A stretch of 64,000 nt of DNA from Streptomyces cinerochromogenes (lineage in GTDB: Bacteria > Actinomycetota > Actinomycetes > Streptomycetales > Streptomycetaceae), in assembly GCF_014648635.1 (NCBI RefSeq), contig NZ_BMRM01000002.1:1-64000 (forward strand), in the 5' to 3' direction. Position 1 is the stretch's first letter, and each line of letters begins with the position of its first letter. Positions 26,194-35,504 of the stretch are shown here, piece by piece. Made by a program: the position numbers and the translations under genes. Below the pieces are notes generated by a model. The model worked only from the letters and a program-made list of their open reading frames with translations. It ran no database searches and was not told where the DNA came from.

Positions 26194-26949
26194 GTGAACG
26201 CCACCGATCGCACCCCCGCCGACCTGCTGACTTCCGCGCTCGCCGCCGACCCCGGCCGCCCGCTGGTGACCTTCTACGACGACGCCACGGGCGAACGCGT
26301 CGAACTGTCCGTGGCCACCTTCGCCAATTGGGTGGCCAAGACCGCGAACCTGCTCCAGGGCGACCTCTCCGCCGGCCCCGGCGACCGGGTCGCGCTGCTG
26401 CTGCCCGCGCACTGGCACACGGCGGTGTGGCTGCTGGCCTGCTCCTCGGTGGGCGCGGTCGCGGACGTCGCCGGGGATCCCGCGGCGGCCGACGTCGTGG
26501 TGAGCGGGCCGGACACGCTGGACGCCGCGCGCGCCTGCCGGGGCGAGCGCGTGGCGCTGGCGCTGCGGCCGCTGGGCGGCCGGTTCCCGCAGACGCCGGA
26601 GGGCTTCCTCGACTACGCCGTGGAGGTGCCGGGGCAGGGCGACCGGTTCGCCCCGTTCGCGCCGGTGGACCCTCAGGAGCCGGCGCTCGTCGTCGAGGGA
26701 CGGGAGTTCAGCGGGGCGGAGGTCGTGGAGCGGGCCTCCGCGCAGGCGGGTTCGCTGGATCTGACGGGGCCCGGGCCGAGGCTGCTGTCCGGACTGCCGT
26801 ACGACACCTGGGAGGGGCTGAGCGCGGGGTTGTTCTCGCCGCTGGCCGTGGGGGGCTCCGTGGTGCTGTGCCGGAATCTGGACCGGCTGGACGAGGACGG
26901 CCTCGCCCAGCGGATCGAGAGCGAGAGGGTGACGGCGGTACGACGGTAA
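26194..26949 (+). CDS. TIGR03089 family protein (truncated AMP-binding fold)
   Basis: This 251-aa actinobacterial protein starts at GTG 26194. It resembles the N-terminal half of adenylate-forming enzymes: VTFYDDATGERVELS and ATFANWVAKTANLL, then the GDRVALLLPAHWHTAVWLLAC segment. The later part VEGREFSGAEVVERA and VGGSVVLCRNLDRLD echoes the AMP-binding core. The phosphate loop and the C-terminal domain needed for catalysis are absent, which is normal for the family. Adenylation activity is therefore unlikely and the function is unknown. It stands between the amidase and the LCP cluster on the same strand as the latter. Confidence 0.82.
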   Translation: MNATDRTPADLLTSALAADPGRPLVTFYDDATGERVELSVATFANWVAKTANLLQGDLSAGPGDRVALLLPAHWHTAVWLLACSSVGAVADVAGDPAAADVVVSGPDTLDAARACRGERVALALRPLGGRFPQTPEGFLDYAVEVPGQGDRFAPFAPVDPQEPALVVEGREFSGAEVVERASAQAGSLDLTGPGPRLLSGLPYDTWEGLSAGLFSPLAVGGSVVLCRNLDRLDEDGLAQRIESERVTAVRR

Positions 26950-27072
26950 GCCCGACGCCACGGACACCGGTCCCCCGTTCGGAGTAACAAAGGGCGCTCC
27001 CGGCCCCCCTCCCCCGCCATCGTCGTAAGTGCAGGACGCGACGTTCGTACGCCATGAGGGGATGGCCCCACC

Positions 27073-28260
27073 GTGACCGACACCGCAGGCAGGCCCCTCG
27101 GTCCCGGTCCGGGAGCGGGGGCCTCGGCCACCGGCGACGGGCTGGCACGGCGTCGCCGGCGGCGTTGGCTGCACGGCGGCTCGCTGGGGGCCGCCGTCCT
27201 CCTGGTCGCGGCCGCCGGGGCCGGCTGGGCCGTGTACGCCAAGCTCAGCGCCAACATCACCGCGGACGACGCCGCTGCCGCCGAACTCGCCCGGTACGAG
27301 CGGGAGCGGCCCACCGCGCTGGTGAAGGACGCGCAGAACATCCTGCTGATCGGGTCCGACACGCGGGCCGGGGACGGCAACTCCAAGTACGGCAGGGACC
27401 TCGGCAGCGAGCGGTCGGACACCACGATCCTGCTGCACCTGGCCGCCGACCGGCACAGTGCCACGGCCGTCTCGCTGCCCCGGGACCTGATGGTGGACAT
27501 CCCGGGCTGCCGGCAGGCGGACGGCAGGCGCAGCGACCCGGTGTTCGCGATGTTCAACCACGCCTTCCAGGTGGGCGGTTCGGCGTGCACGATCCGGACC
27601 GTCGAGAAGCTGACCGGCATCCGCGTGGACCATCACATGGTCGTGGACTTCCACGGGTTCAAGGAGATGGTGGACGCCGTCGACGGCGTCGAGGTGTGCC
27701 TGAAGGAGCCCATCGACGACGAGGCGGCGAAGCTGCGGCTGCCCGCGGGGAAGGTCACGCTCGACGGGGAGCAGGCGCTCGGGTTCGTACGGGCCCGCAA
27801 GTCGCTCGGGAACGGCAGCGACACCGAGCGGATGGAGCGGCAGCAGCGCTTCCTCGGCGCGCTCGTCAACAAGGTGCAGAGCAACGACGTCCTGCTGAAC
27901 CCGGTGAAGCTGTACCCGGTGCTGGACGCGGCGACCTCCGCGCTGACCACCGACCCGGAACTTGCCAGTCTGCGCGGTTTGTACCAGTTGGTGCGAGGGC
28001 TGCGTGACATCCCCACCGAACAGACCCGGTTCCTGACCGTGCCGAGGGAGTCGTACGTCTACGACGCCAACCGTGACCAACTGGTGGAGCCGGAGGCCGA
28101 GAAGCTGTTCGCACGGCTGCGGAACGACCAGCCGGTGAGGGTGAGCCCGGAGAATTCACAGAAGGTTCCCGGTGCGGACACAGGGTCGGGCGGCCCGGAC
28201 GGCCCCTCGCCCGCGCCCACGTTCCGCGGGAACACCGCCGCCGAACAGACTTGTGAGTGA
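27073..28260 (+). CDS. LCP (LytR-CpsA-Psr) family wall-polymer ligase 1
   Basis: LCP proteins move lipid-linked glycopolymers onto peptidoglycan outside the membrane. This 395-aa member starts at GTG 27073. A short cytosolic Arg-rich tail precedes one transmembrane anchor (about residues 36-58). The LCP domain (about 85-290) holds NILLIGSDTR, SDTTILLHL, SLPRDLMVDI and the later GEQALGFVRARKS. Conserved Arg and Asp residues that bind pyrophosphate are present. There is no LytR_C domain; the tail is Gly/Pro-rich. It is the first of five LCP genes within 10 kb. A 239-base gap separates it from the next, so separate promoters are possible. Confidence 0.93.
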   Translation: MTDTAGRPLGPGPGAGASATGDGLARRRRRRWLHGGSLGAAVLLVAAAGAGWAVYAKLSANITADDAAAAELARYERERPTALVKDAQNILLIGSDTRAGDGNSKYGRDLGSERSDTTILLHLAADRHSATAVSLPRDLMVDIPGCRQADGRRSDPVFAMFNHAFQVGGSACTIRTVEKLTGIRVDHHMVVDFHGFKEMVDAVDGVEVCLKEPIDDEAAKLRLPAGKVTLDGEQALGFVRARKSLGNGSDTERMERQQRFLGALVNKVQSNDVLLNPVKLYPVLDAATSALTTDPELASLRGLYQLVRGLRDIPTEQTRFLTVPRESYVYDANRDQLVEPEAEKLFARLRNDQPVRVSPENSQKVPGADTGSGGPDGPSPAPTFRGNTAAEQTCE

Positions 28261-28499
28261 GCGCGCGGCGTAAAGGGAGAACTTCCGTTCAGAAAATGAG
28301 GGGGATTGCCCGGTTGTAGGCAGGTGGAATTTGTCACCGGCGTCGCTCGACGCTGAACTGGGCGGATAGTGTGAGCGATCCGGTGCACCTGGCCGCGAGG
28401 TCCGACGGACTTTGTCGGGGCTGTGCACTGATTCACCGAGACCCGAGCGCCTTGTAGGGGGAAGGCGCCGCGTGGCCCCGACGGAGGATTCGGACAACC

Positions 28500-30254
28500 G
28501 TGGACGCGCAAGGCCGTGGGCGGGCGGACAACATCGACCCCGCAGACCAGTGGGTACTCAATCCGAACACCGGCGAATACGAACTGCGACTGAGCCCTTC
28601 CGCAGCGCAGTCGCCGGTTCCCGGACCGCGCAGACCGACCTCCCGGGACGGTGGTGCGACGGGCGGGCGTACGCGGCGGCCGGCCGGGGAGACCCGGCAG
28701 TCGTCCCGCGCGCGCGACGCCGAGGTGCCGGCCCCGCGCTCGGCCCGCCGCCGGGCCGCCGAGCCCGAGGCACCCCAGGGGCGGCGCGCGTCCCGGCGGC
28801 CGGTGAAGAAGAAGTCGACGGCGAAGAAGGTCCTGCTGTGGACCGGCGGCTCCATGGCCTTCGTCCTGGTCGCCGTGACGGCCGCCGGCTACCTCTACAT
28901 CAAGCACCTGAACGACAACATCACGTCCGTGTCCGACGACGGCGCCGGCACCGGCGGCTTCAGCAAGGACGAGGCGATCAACATCCTGCTGATCGGCACG
29001 GACAAGCGCACCGGCAAGGGCAACGAGGGCTACGGCGACTCGGGCAGCGTCGGCCACGCCGACACCACGATCCTGCTGCACGTCTCCAAGGACCGGTCCA
29101 ACGCGACCGCGCTGAGCATCCCGCGTGACCTGATCGTGAACATCCCGGACTGCCCGACCCAGCAGGAAGACGGCAGCCAGAAGGTCATCCCGGGCTCCGA
29201 GGGCGTCCGCTTCAACACGAGCCTCGGGCAGGACGACCGTACGCCGAGCTGCACCATGCGCACGGTGACCGAGCTGACCGGGATCAAGCCGGACGACTTC
29301 ATGGTGGCGGACTTCAACGCGGTCAAGACGCTGACCGAGGCGGTCGACGGCGTCGACGTGTGCCTGGCCAAGGACATCGACGACCCGGACTCCCACCTGA
29401 AGCTGGGCAAGGGCACCCACAAGATCTCCGGCGAGCAGGCGCTGGCGTTCGTGCGCACCCGGCACTCCGTCGGCTTCGGCGGCGACCTGAGCCGCATCGG
29501 GCTCCAGCAGCAGTTCCTCGGCGCGCTGATGCGCAAGCTGAAGGGCAACGCCACGCTCACCAGCCCGACGAAGATGCTGAAGCTGGCGGAGGCGGGCACC
29601 AAGGCCCTCACCGTGGACGACAAGCTGGACAGCATCGGCAAGCTGAAGGACCTCGGTCTGGAGCTGGGCAAGCTCAACCCGAAGAACCTCACCTTCACCA
29701 CGGTGCCGGTGGTGGACAACCCGGCGGAGAAGGTCAAGTCCACCGTCGTCCTCAACGAGTCGAAGGCCCCGGCGGTGTTCGACGCCATCAAGAACGACGT
29801 CTCCTTCACCGACGTGAAGAAGAAGCAGAAGGCGGAGAAGAACGCCCAGGCCGCCCGCCTCAAGGGCACCAAGGCGCCCGCCTCCGAGGTGCGGGTGCGC
29901 ATCCTCAACGGCGGGGCCGCGCCCGGCAGCGCGCAGGCGGTGCTGAGCTGGCTGCAGAACGACGAGGGCGTGACCAAGTCGGAGAACGACGGCAACGCAC
30001 CCGCCCCGTCGAGCAGGACCACGCTGGAGTACGCGCCCGACCAGGCGGCCCAGGCGCGCCGGCTGGCTGCGATCATGGGCCTGTCCGGGGCCGCGCTGAA
30101 ACCGGGCAAGAGCGTGACCAACGCCCAGGGACTGCCGGCGATGACGCTGACCCTGGGCAAGGACTTCAAGGGTGCGGGGGTCTCCCTCACGCCGTCGGCC
30201 AAGGCTCCGGACGTCGACAAGTCCACGGCAGACAAGGTGAAGTGCGCCTCGTAG
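28500..30254 (+). CDS. LCP family wall-polymer ligase 2 with LytR_C domain
   Basis: The 584-aa protein starts at GTG 28500. About 110 basic, Pro/Arg-rich cytosolic residues precede a single anchor (VLLWTGGSMAFVLVAVTAAGY). The LCP domain (about 160-365) has NILLIGTDKR, ADTTILLHV, SIPRDLIVNIPDC and EQALAFVRTRHS. The C-terminal LytR_C domain (about 460-565) begins with VRVRILNGGAAPGSA. A terminator hairpin at 30265-30302 follows the stop directly. It is the longest of the five LCP proteins and shares order and motifs with the next one, suggesting tandem duplication. Confidence 0.94.
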   Translation: MDAQGRGRADNIDPADQWVLNPNTGEYELRLSPSAAQSPVPGPRRPTSRDGGATGGRTRRPAGETRQSSRARDAEVPAPRSARRRAAEPEAPQGRRASRRPVKKKSTAKKVLLWTGGSMAFVLVAVTAAGYLYIKHLNDNITSVSDDGAGTGGFSKDEAINILLIGTDKRTGKGNEGYGDSGSVGHADTTILLHVSKDRSNATALSIPRDLIVNIPDCPTQQEDGSQKVIPGSEGVRFNTSLGQDDRTPSCTMRTVTELTGIKPDDFMVADFNAVKTLTEAVDGVDVCLAKDIDDPDSHLKLGKGTHKISGEQALAFVRTRHSVGFGGDLSRIGLQQQFLGALMRKLKGNATLTSPTKMLKLAEAGTKALTVDDKLDSIGKLKDLGLELGKLNPKNLTFTTVPVVDNPAEKVKSTVVLNESKAPAVFDAIKNDVSFTDVKKKQKAEKNAQAARLKGTKAPASEVRVRILNGGAAPGSAQAVLSWLQNDEGVTKSENDGNAPAPSSRTTLEYAPDQAAQARRLAAIMGLSGAALKPGKSVTNAQGLPAMTLTLGKDFKGAGVSLTPSAKAPDVDKSTADKVKCAS

Positions 30255-30264
30255 GTAACCCAAG

Positions 30265-30302
30265 GGGCCCGTCGTGCGTCTAACCCGACGCGGGACGGGC
30301 CC
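30265..30302 (+). terminator. terminator after LCP gene 2
   Basis: GGGCCCGTC (30265-30273) pairs with GACGGGCCC (30294-30302). An inner GCGTC/GACGC pair (30276-30280 with 30287-30291) extends the stem, and TTGCTTGG follows. It overlaps a GTG at 30274 that could otherwise be taken as the start of LCP 3, supporting a downstream start for that gene. Confidence 0.8.
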
Positions 30303-30336
30303 GTTGCTTGGCGCAAGGGTGGGGAGGGCAGGGAGT

Positions 30337-32001
30337 TTGGCGCAGAGCGAGGTGCGCGGGGAGGCTCCGGCGGTCGAGGACACGATGTCGCTCACGCCGA
30401 AGACCACGGACACGCCGGCACGTTCCGGACGGCGCGGGCGCGGCGGCGCGGGCGGGCGGCGGGCCGGCGGTCCCAAAGTCGACAGACGGCGGCGCAGACG
30501 GCGCGTGCTGCGCTGGTCGGCGACCGTGCTGGCGGTGGTGATACTCGGCACCGCGGGCGCCGGATACCTGTACTACCAGCATCTCAACAGCAACATCCAG
30601 AAGGGCAAGCGCGCCAACGGCGACGATTCCAAGGCCCACCGTACGGCGCCCAACGCGGCCGGCCAGACACCGCTCAACATCCTGCTGATCGGCTCCGACA
30701 GCCGGAACTCCAAGGAGAACCTGAAGCTCGGCGGCAGCAGGGACCACGTCGGCGACCCGCCGCTCGGGGACGTGCAGATGCTCATCCACCTCTCCGCGGA
30801 CCGCAAGAGCGCCTCCATGGTCAGCATCCCGCGGGACACCCGGGTGCACATCCCCGAGTGCAAGGACCCCGAGAACGGCAAGGTCTACCCCGAGACGACC
30901 GACATCATCAATGTCACCCTCGCCCGCGGCGGGGCCGGCTGCACGCTGCTCACCTGGGAGGACCTCACCGGGGTCTACATCGACCACTGGATGACGATCG
31001 ACTTCGCGGGTGTGGTGCGGATGGCGGACGCCATCGGCGGTGTCGAGGTGTGCGTGAAGCAGAACGTCTGGGACCACTCCACGCCCAGTCAGCGCGGCGG
31101 CTCCGGCCTGAAGCTGACGGAGGGACCGCACAAGGTCAAGGGCGAGCAGGCCCTGCAGTGGCTGCGCACCCGGCACGCCTGGGGCAGCGACCTGATGCGG
31201 GCCCGCGCCCAGCACATGTACCTGAACTCGATGATCCGCACGCTGAAGAAGCAGAGCGTGTTCACCGACACCGGCCGGCTGACGGACCTGGCCGAGGCGG
31301 CCACCAAGTCCCTGAAGGTCTCCGAGGAGATCGGCACGGTCAAGAAGCTGTACGACCTGGGCATGGAGATGAAGTCCGTGCCGACGGACCGTGTGACGAG
31401 CCTGACGATGCCCAACGTCCCGGACCCGAACGACCCCGACAACCACGTCGTACCGGACAAGGCCAAGGCCGACCGGGTGTGGCAGATGCTCCGGGACGAC
31501 GTGCCGTTCGACAAGAACGGCGGGAAGTCCGACGGGAAGAAGGACGCGGGCAAGGACAAGTCCGCGAAGAAGCCCTCGCTCGACGCGGCCCGGCTCGGGG
31601 TGCTGGTGCAGAACGCCACCCGGACCTCCACCGAGCCCGCGGTGCGGCAGCGGGCGTCGGCGATCGGCCAGGAGCTGGTGGGCAAGGGCTACGCCCGGGC
31701 GCAGGCGGACGCCTCGGGGAGCCTCGCCGAGGACAAGACGGTGGTGCGGTACCCGAGCGCGGACCTCGAGGGTGACGCGCAGGCCGTCGCGAAGGCGCTG
31801 GGCATCCCGATGAGCCAGGTGCAGAAGTCGACCGACGTGTCGGGGGTCACGGTCGTCGTGGGCGCGGACTGGCGCACGGGCAGCGCCTACCCCAAGCAGT
31901 CCGAGCCGAAGGCGGGCGACCTGCCCGAGGGCACCGACGCCGTCAACGCCTCGGACAAGGCGGACTGCATGGACGTGTACAAGCCCTACCAGTGGCACTG
32001 A
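30337..32001 (+). CDS. LCP family wall-polymer ligase 3 with LytR_C domain
   Basis: The TTG at 30337 is chosen because GGAGGG lies 8 bases before it and the alternative GTG at 30274 sits inside a terminator stem. The product is 554 aa. Residues about 70-90 are the anchor (VLAVVILGTAGAGYLYY). The LCP domain (about 115-335) has NILLIGSDSR, SIPRDTRVHIPEC and GEQALQWLRTRHAW; a GGSRDHVGDPPLGDVQM loop replaces the usual SDTTI. The LytR_C domain covers about 425-530 (RLGVLVQNATRTSTEP). It ends at a strong bidirectional hairpin (32018-32052) shared with the convergent glycosyltransferase. Confidence 0.92.
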   Translation: MAQSEVRGEAPAVEDTMSLTPKTTDTPARSGRRGRGGAGGRRAGGPKVDRRRRRRRVLRWSATVLAVVILGTAGAGYLYYQHLNSNIQKGKRANGDDSKAHRTAPNAAGQTPLNILLIGSDSRNSKENLKLGGSRDHVGDPPLGDVQMLIHLSADRKSASMVSIPRDTRVHIPECKDPENGKVYPETTDIINVTLARGGAGCTLLTWEDLTGVYIDHWMTIDFAGVVRMADAIGGVEVCVKQNVWDHSTPSQRGGSGLKLTEGPHKVKGEQALQWLRTRHAWGSDLMRARAQHMYLNSMIRTLKKQSVFTDTGRLTDLAEAATKSLKVSEEIGTVKKLYDLGMEMKSVPTDRVTSLTMPNVPDPNDPDNHVVPDKAKADRVWQMLRDDVPFDKNGGKSDGKKDAGKDKSAKKPSLDAARLGVLVQNATRTSTEPAVRQRASAIGQELVGKGYARAQADASGSLAEDKTVVRYPSADLEGDAQAVAKALGIPMSQVQKSTDVSGVTVVVGADWRTGSAYPKQSEPKAGDLPEGTDAVNASDKADCMDVYKPYQWH

Positions 32002-32017
32002 CGAAACCCGCGTACGC

Positions 32018-32052
32018 GAAGGGCCCCTCCCCGGTCCGGGGAGGGGCCCTTC
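32018..32052. terminator. bidirectional terminator between LCP 3 and the GT2 gene
   Basis: GAAGGGCCCCTCCCC (32018-32032) pairs perfectly with GGGGAGGGGCCCTTC (32038-32052) across a 5-base loop. It lies between convergent genes, so it can serve both. Short GGTGGTCC-like direct repeats follow to about 32103. Confidence 0.9.
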
Positions 32053-32115
32053 GTGGTCCGGAGCCCTGGGTGGTCCAGAGTGGTTCAGGGTGGTCCAGGG
32101 TCCTTCGCGGTCGCG

Positions 32116-33144
32116 TCAGACGGGGTCGAGGACCGCGGGCCGCCGGGAGGCGATGACCTTCCTCGCCAGGGACTTCGGGCTGGTCAGGAAGCCCCAGCCC
32201 CAGGACATGTGCATGGTGGCGAGGGCCACCGGGATCTGCAGCCGGGCCTTCAGGGGCAGCCCCTTGCCGGCCGGGACGGAGCCCGCGGCGATCGCGGCCA
32301 GGTAGCCGGCCGGGACCACGAGGCCCCACGGGGTCAGCGCCGCGCCGACGACCAGGCCCGCCGCTATCGCGCACACCGCCGTCGGCGGGGCGAGGTAGCG
32401 CAGGTTGATGGAGCCGGAGTGGTAGCGGGCGACGACGTGCCGCCAGCGGCCGTAGTCCTTGTACTGCTTGGCCAGCGCCCGCACCGACGGCCGCGGCCGG
32501 TACGACACCCTGAGCTCGGGCGAGAACCAGATGAGCCCGCCCGCCTCGCGGATCCGGAAGTTCAGCTCCCAGTCCTGGGCGCGGATGAACTCCTCGTTGT
32601 AGCCGCCCTGCTGCTCCAGCGCCTCACGGCGGAAGACACCCAGGTAGACCGTCTCGGCGGGGCCGGCCTGGCCACCGGTGTGGAAGGCCGCGTTGCCGAC
32701 GCCGATCTTCGAGGTCATCGCGGCGGCGACCGCGTGCTCCCAGTCGTTCTCGCCCTCGGCGTGCATGATGCCGCCGACGTTCTGGGCGCCGGTCTCCTCC
32801 AGGAGGCGCACGGCGGTCGCGATGTAGTTCGGCGAGAGCATGCCGTGGCCGTCGACCCGGACCACGATCGGGTGCCGGGACGCCTTGATCGCCGCGTTCA
32901 GCGCGGCCGGGGTGCGGCCGGTCGGGTTCGGGACGGTGTGCACGCGCGCGTCTTCCGCCACGAGCTGGGCCGCGATCTCGTCCGTGCGGTCCGTGGACGG
33001 ACCGAGGGCGATCACGACCTCCATCTCGCCGGCGTACTCCTGCGCGAGGATCGCTTCGACGGCCCCGCGCAGATGCCGCTCCTCGTTGAGGACGGGCATG
33101 ATCACTGACACGGCGGGGAGCCGCACGTCGGGCTTGGCGTTCAT
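32116..33144 (-). CDS. glycosyltransferase family 2 protein (ExoA-like)
   Basis: This 342-aa GT2 enzyme has the nucleotide-binding opening VSVIMPVLNEERHL and a VVIALGPSTDRT strand. The metal motif appears as VRVDGHGMLSP, and the late block is FIRAQDWELNFRIREAGG. Two hydrophobic segments near 255-300 suggest membrane association. The arrangement resembles ExoA-type succinoglycan or other polysaccharide glycosyltransferases. It lies among LCP ligases, so it probably contributes to a cell-surface glycan. The donor and acceptor are unknown. ATG 33144 is the first Met of the fold. Confidence 0.88.
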   Translation of the reverse strand: MNAKPDVRLPAVSVIMPVLNEERHLRGAVEAILAQEYAGEMEVVIALGPSTDRTDEIAAQLVAEDARVHTVPNPTGRTPAALNAAIKASRHPIVVRVDGHGMLSPNYIATAVRLLEETGAQNVGGIMHAEGENDWEHAVAAAMTSKIGVGNAAFHTGGQAGPAETVYLGVFRREALEQQGGYNEEFIRAQDWELNFRIREAGGLIWFSPELRVSYRPRPSVRALAKQYKDYGRWRHVVARYHSGSINLRYLAPPTAVCAIAAGLVVGAALTPWGLVVPAGYLAAIAAGSVPAGKGLPLKARLQIPVALATMHMSWGWGFLTSPKSLARKVIASRRPAVLDPV

Positions 33145-33272
33145 AGGGGCCTCACGTTACCGCGAACGGGGGACACGGATGCGCGCCGCCGGGCCTGCGG
33201 CGCGGGCTGGAGATCGTATCGGCCTACTGTGCTCACGGATCCCACGTACGGCCTCGTCCGGAGGTGTCCTCC

Positions 33273-34793
33273 TTGCCCAGCCCGCCCCGGTCCCCCTCCC
33301 CCACTGGCACGAGCGCGGCAGGCGCCCCCAGGCAGCGGCGCCGCCCGCAGCCGCCCCGCCGGGTGCCGCACCCGCCCGAGCGGCCGGTGCGGTCCGTCCG
33401 CCCGCCGCGGCGGCCGCGCTGGGCCATGCGGGCGGTCACCACGCTGTCGGTGGTGGTGCTCGCCTCCGCCGGGATCGGGCACGCGGTCGTCACCAGTCTG
33501 GACGCGGGCATCGCCCGGATCGACGCCTTCAAGGACATGAAGAACCGGCCGCAGGCCGGCCACGGCATGAACCTGCTGCTGGTCGGCACCGACGGCCGCG
33601 ACAAGCTCAGCGAGCAGGACCGGCGCGCCTACCGGCTGGGCGGGCAGCCCTGCCACTGCACCGACACCATGATGATCGTGCACGTCTCGGAGGACCGGGA
33701 GCGGGCCACCGTGGTGAGCCTGCCGCGCGACTCCTACGCCGAGGTGCCCGCGCACGTCGACCAGAACTCCGGGCGGCGGCACGGCCCGCACCCGGTCAAG
33801 CTCAACGCTGCCTACGCCGAGGGCGGCCCCCAGCTGACCATCCGCACGGTCGAGAACATGACCCACGTGAAGATCGACCACTACCTGGAGGTCGACTTCA
33901 CCAGCTTCATGCGGACCGTGGACGTGCTCGGCGGGGTCAGGGTGTGCACGCCGACGCCGCTGAAGGACAGGTACACCGGGCTCGACCTCGCTCCGGGCAC
34001 GTACACCCTGCGGGGCGGGCAGGCGCTCCAGTACGTGCGCGCCCGGCACCTCGACGGCGCCAGCGACCTGGGCCGGATGAAGCGGCAGCAGCGGTTCCTG
34101 GCCTCGCTGCTCGACAAGGCGACCTCCTCCGGGGTGCTGCTGAACCCGATGCGGTTCCGGGACGTGACCCGGGCGGTGCTCGGCTCGGTCCGGGCCGACG
34201 CGGGCTTCGGCACCGACGAGCTGCTCGACCTCGGCCGGGCGATGCGGAACTTCGCGCCGTCCTCGTCCGAGTTCACCACCGTCCCCATCGGGCAGATGAA
34301 CTTCCAGGTCAAGGGCATCGGCTCGACCCTGAAGTGGGACCCGGCCAAGGCGGAGCAGCTGTTCCGCTCGCTGCGCGACGACAAGCCGCTCAGCGTGGAC
34401 CGGCCGCACCGCGATCCGGCGCGGGCCCCGGTGCCGGTGGAGGTGGCCCCGGACACCATCCGGGTCCAGGTGGCGAACGGCACCGGCACGGTCGGGCTGG
34501 CCAAGCGGGTCGACGCGGCGCTCGCGGCGACCGGCTTCGCCACCACCCGCCGGCCGGTGACCGCGCCCACCCATGTGCCGCGCACGGTGATCTTCTACGA
34601 CCCCCGCTGGGACCGCTCCGCCCGTTCCCTGGCGGCGGCCCTGCCGGGCAGCGAGCTGCGGGCGGTGCCGGGGCAGGGGCCGCTGCTGAAGGTGACGGCG
34701 GGCGCGGACTTCAAGAACGTACGGAAGGTGCGGTTCGAGGATCCGGCGCAGCCGGAGAACAGCGTGGTGCGGGGCAACGAGGTGGTGTGCTGA
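33273..34793 (+). CDS. LCP family wall-polymer ligase 4 with LytR_C domain
   Basis: TTG 33273 is preferred because GGAGG lies 8 bases before it; an in-frame GTG at 33264 overlaps that ribosome site. The protein is 506 aa with a Pro/Arg-rich cytosolic tail and an anchor at about 50-72 (VTTLSVVVLASAGIGHAVV). The LCP domain (about 90-300) shows LLLVGTDGRD, CTDTMMIVHV, SLPRDSYAEVPAH and GQALQYVRARHLD. The LytR_C domain is at about 395-490 (IRVQVANGTGTVGLAKR). Its LCP domain is closer to LCP 5 (both have KLNAAYAEGGP-like text) than to LCPs 1-3. Confidence 0.93.
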   Translation: MPSPPRSPSPTGTSAAGAPRQRRRPQPPRRVPHPPERPVRSVRPPRRPRWAMRAVTTLSVVVLASAGIGHAVVTSLDAGIARIDAFKDMKNRPQAGHGMNLLLVGTDGRDKLSEQDRRAYRLGGQPCHCTDTMMIVHVSEDRERATVVSLPRDSYAEVPAHVDQNSGRRHGPHPVKLNAAYAEGGPQLTIRTVENMTHVKIDHYLEVDFTSFMRTVDVLGGVRVCTPTPLKDRYTGLDLAPGTYTLRGGQALQYVRARHLDGASDLGRMKRQQRFLASLLDKATSSGVLLNPMRFRDVTRAVLGSVRADAGFGTDELLDLGRAMRNFAPSSSEFTTVPIGQMNFQVKGIGSTLKWDPAKAEQLFRSLRDDKPLSVDRPHRDPARAPVPVEVAPDTIRVQVANGTGTVGLAKRVDAALAATGFATTRRPVTAPTHVPRTVIFYDPRWDRSARSLAAALPGSELRAVPGQGPLLKVTAGADFKNVRKVRFEDPAQPENSVVRGNEVVC

Positions 34794-34824
34794 GCGCCTC
34801 GGGGGCCCGTCCGAGGGAGAGGCC

Positions 34825-35385
34825 CTAGTCCTCGAAACCCTCAGCCGCCCTCTTCTCCCGCAGTTCCCTGATCGCCCGGCGGCGGGCCAGGCGGTGGGTG
34901 CGGCGGATCTGGGCCTCCTGGTAGCGGCGGCGGTCGCGGTCGGTCTCGGGGACGACCGGCGGCACGCGGCGCGGCTTGCCGTCGGCGTCGACGGCCGCGA
35001 AGACCAGGTAGGCCGAGCCGACCTGGGTGGCCGGGGCGGACTCGTTCCAGCGCTCGGCGAGGACCCGGACCCCGATCTCCATGGAGGTCCGGCCGGTCCA
35101 GTTCACCTGCGCCTTGACGTGGACCAGGTCACCGACGCGGACCGGCTCCAGGAACGCCATCTCGTCCATGGACGCGGTGACGGCGGGGCCGCCGGAGTGC
35201 CGGCCGGCCACCGCGCCCGCCGCGTCGTCGACGAGTTTCATGATCACTCCGCCGTGCACCGTCCCCAGCAGGTTGGTGTCGGCGTGGGTCATGATGTGGC
35301 TGAGGGTGGTGCGCGAGGCGGACGTGGGCTTGCCCGGGATGTCCGGCTCCATGTCCGGATCCCTGTCCGTGGCCTGGTCTGTCAT
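34825..35385 (-). CDS. acyl-CoA thioesterase (hotdog fold, BACH type)
   Basis: This 186-aa cytosolic hydrolase releases CoA from acyl-CoA. The hotdog domain (about 20-150) holds the family motif LGTVHGGVIMKLVDDAAG followed by TASMDEMAFLEPVRVGDLV. VNWTGRTSMEIGVRV is also typical of the brain-type acyl-CoA hydrolase family. A basic, Arg-rich C-terminal tail follows. The ATG at 35385 has AGGTGGAGGG upstream and is preferred to an in-frame ATG at 35412. It stands between two LCP genes on the opposite strand and is probably functionally separate. Chain-length preference cannot be told. Confidence 0.92.
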   Translation of the reverse strand: MTDQATDRDPDMEPDIPGKPTSASRTTLSHIMTHADTNLLGTVHGGVIMKLVDDAAGAVAGRHSGGPAVTASMDEMAFLEPVRVGDLVHVKAQVNWTGRTSMEIGVRVLAERWNESAPATQVGSAYLVFAAVDADGKPRRVPPVVPETDRDRRRYQEAQIRRTHRLARRRAIRELREKRAAEGFED

Positions 35386-35504
35386 GCCCTCCACCTTATG
35401 CCGACGGCGCATTCGCGGAATTTATGTCGGGTTCGCAACAGCAGGGCCCTGATTTTCCGACATCCCTTGTCGAGCCCGTGGCGGCGCCCTGCACACTGGG
35501 GCGC

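Noticed and set aside
30274..30336. Upstream GTG start for LCP 3
   Set aside because: It lies inside a terminator stem-loop and lacks a ribosome site; the TTG at 30337 has one.
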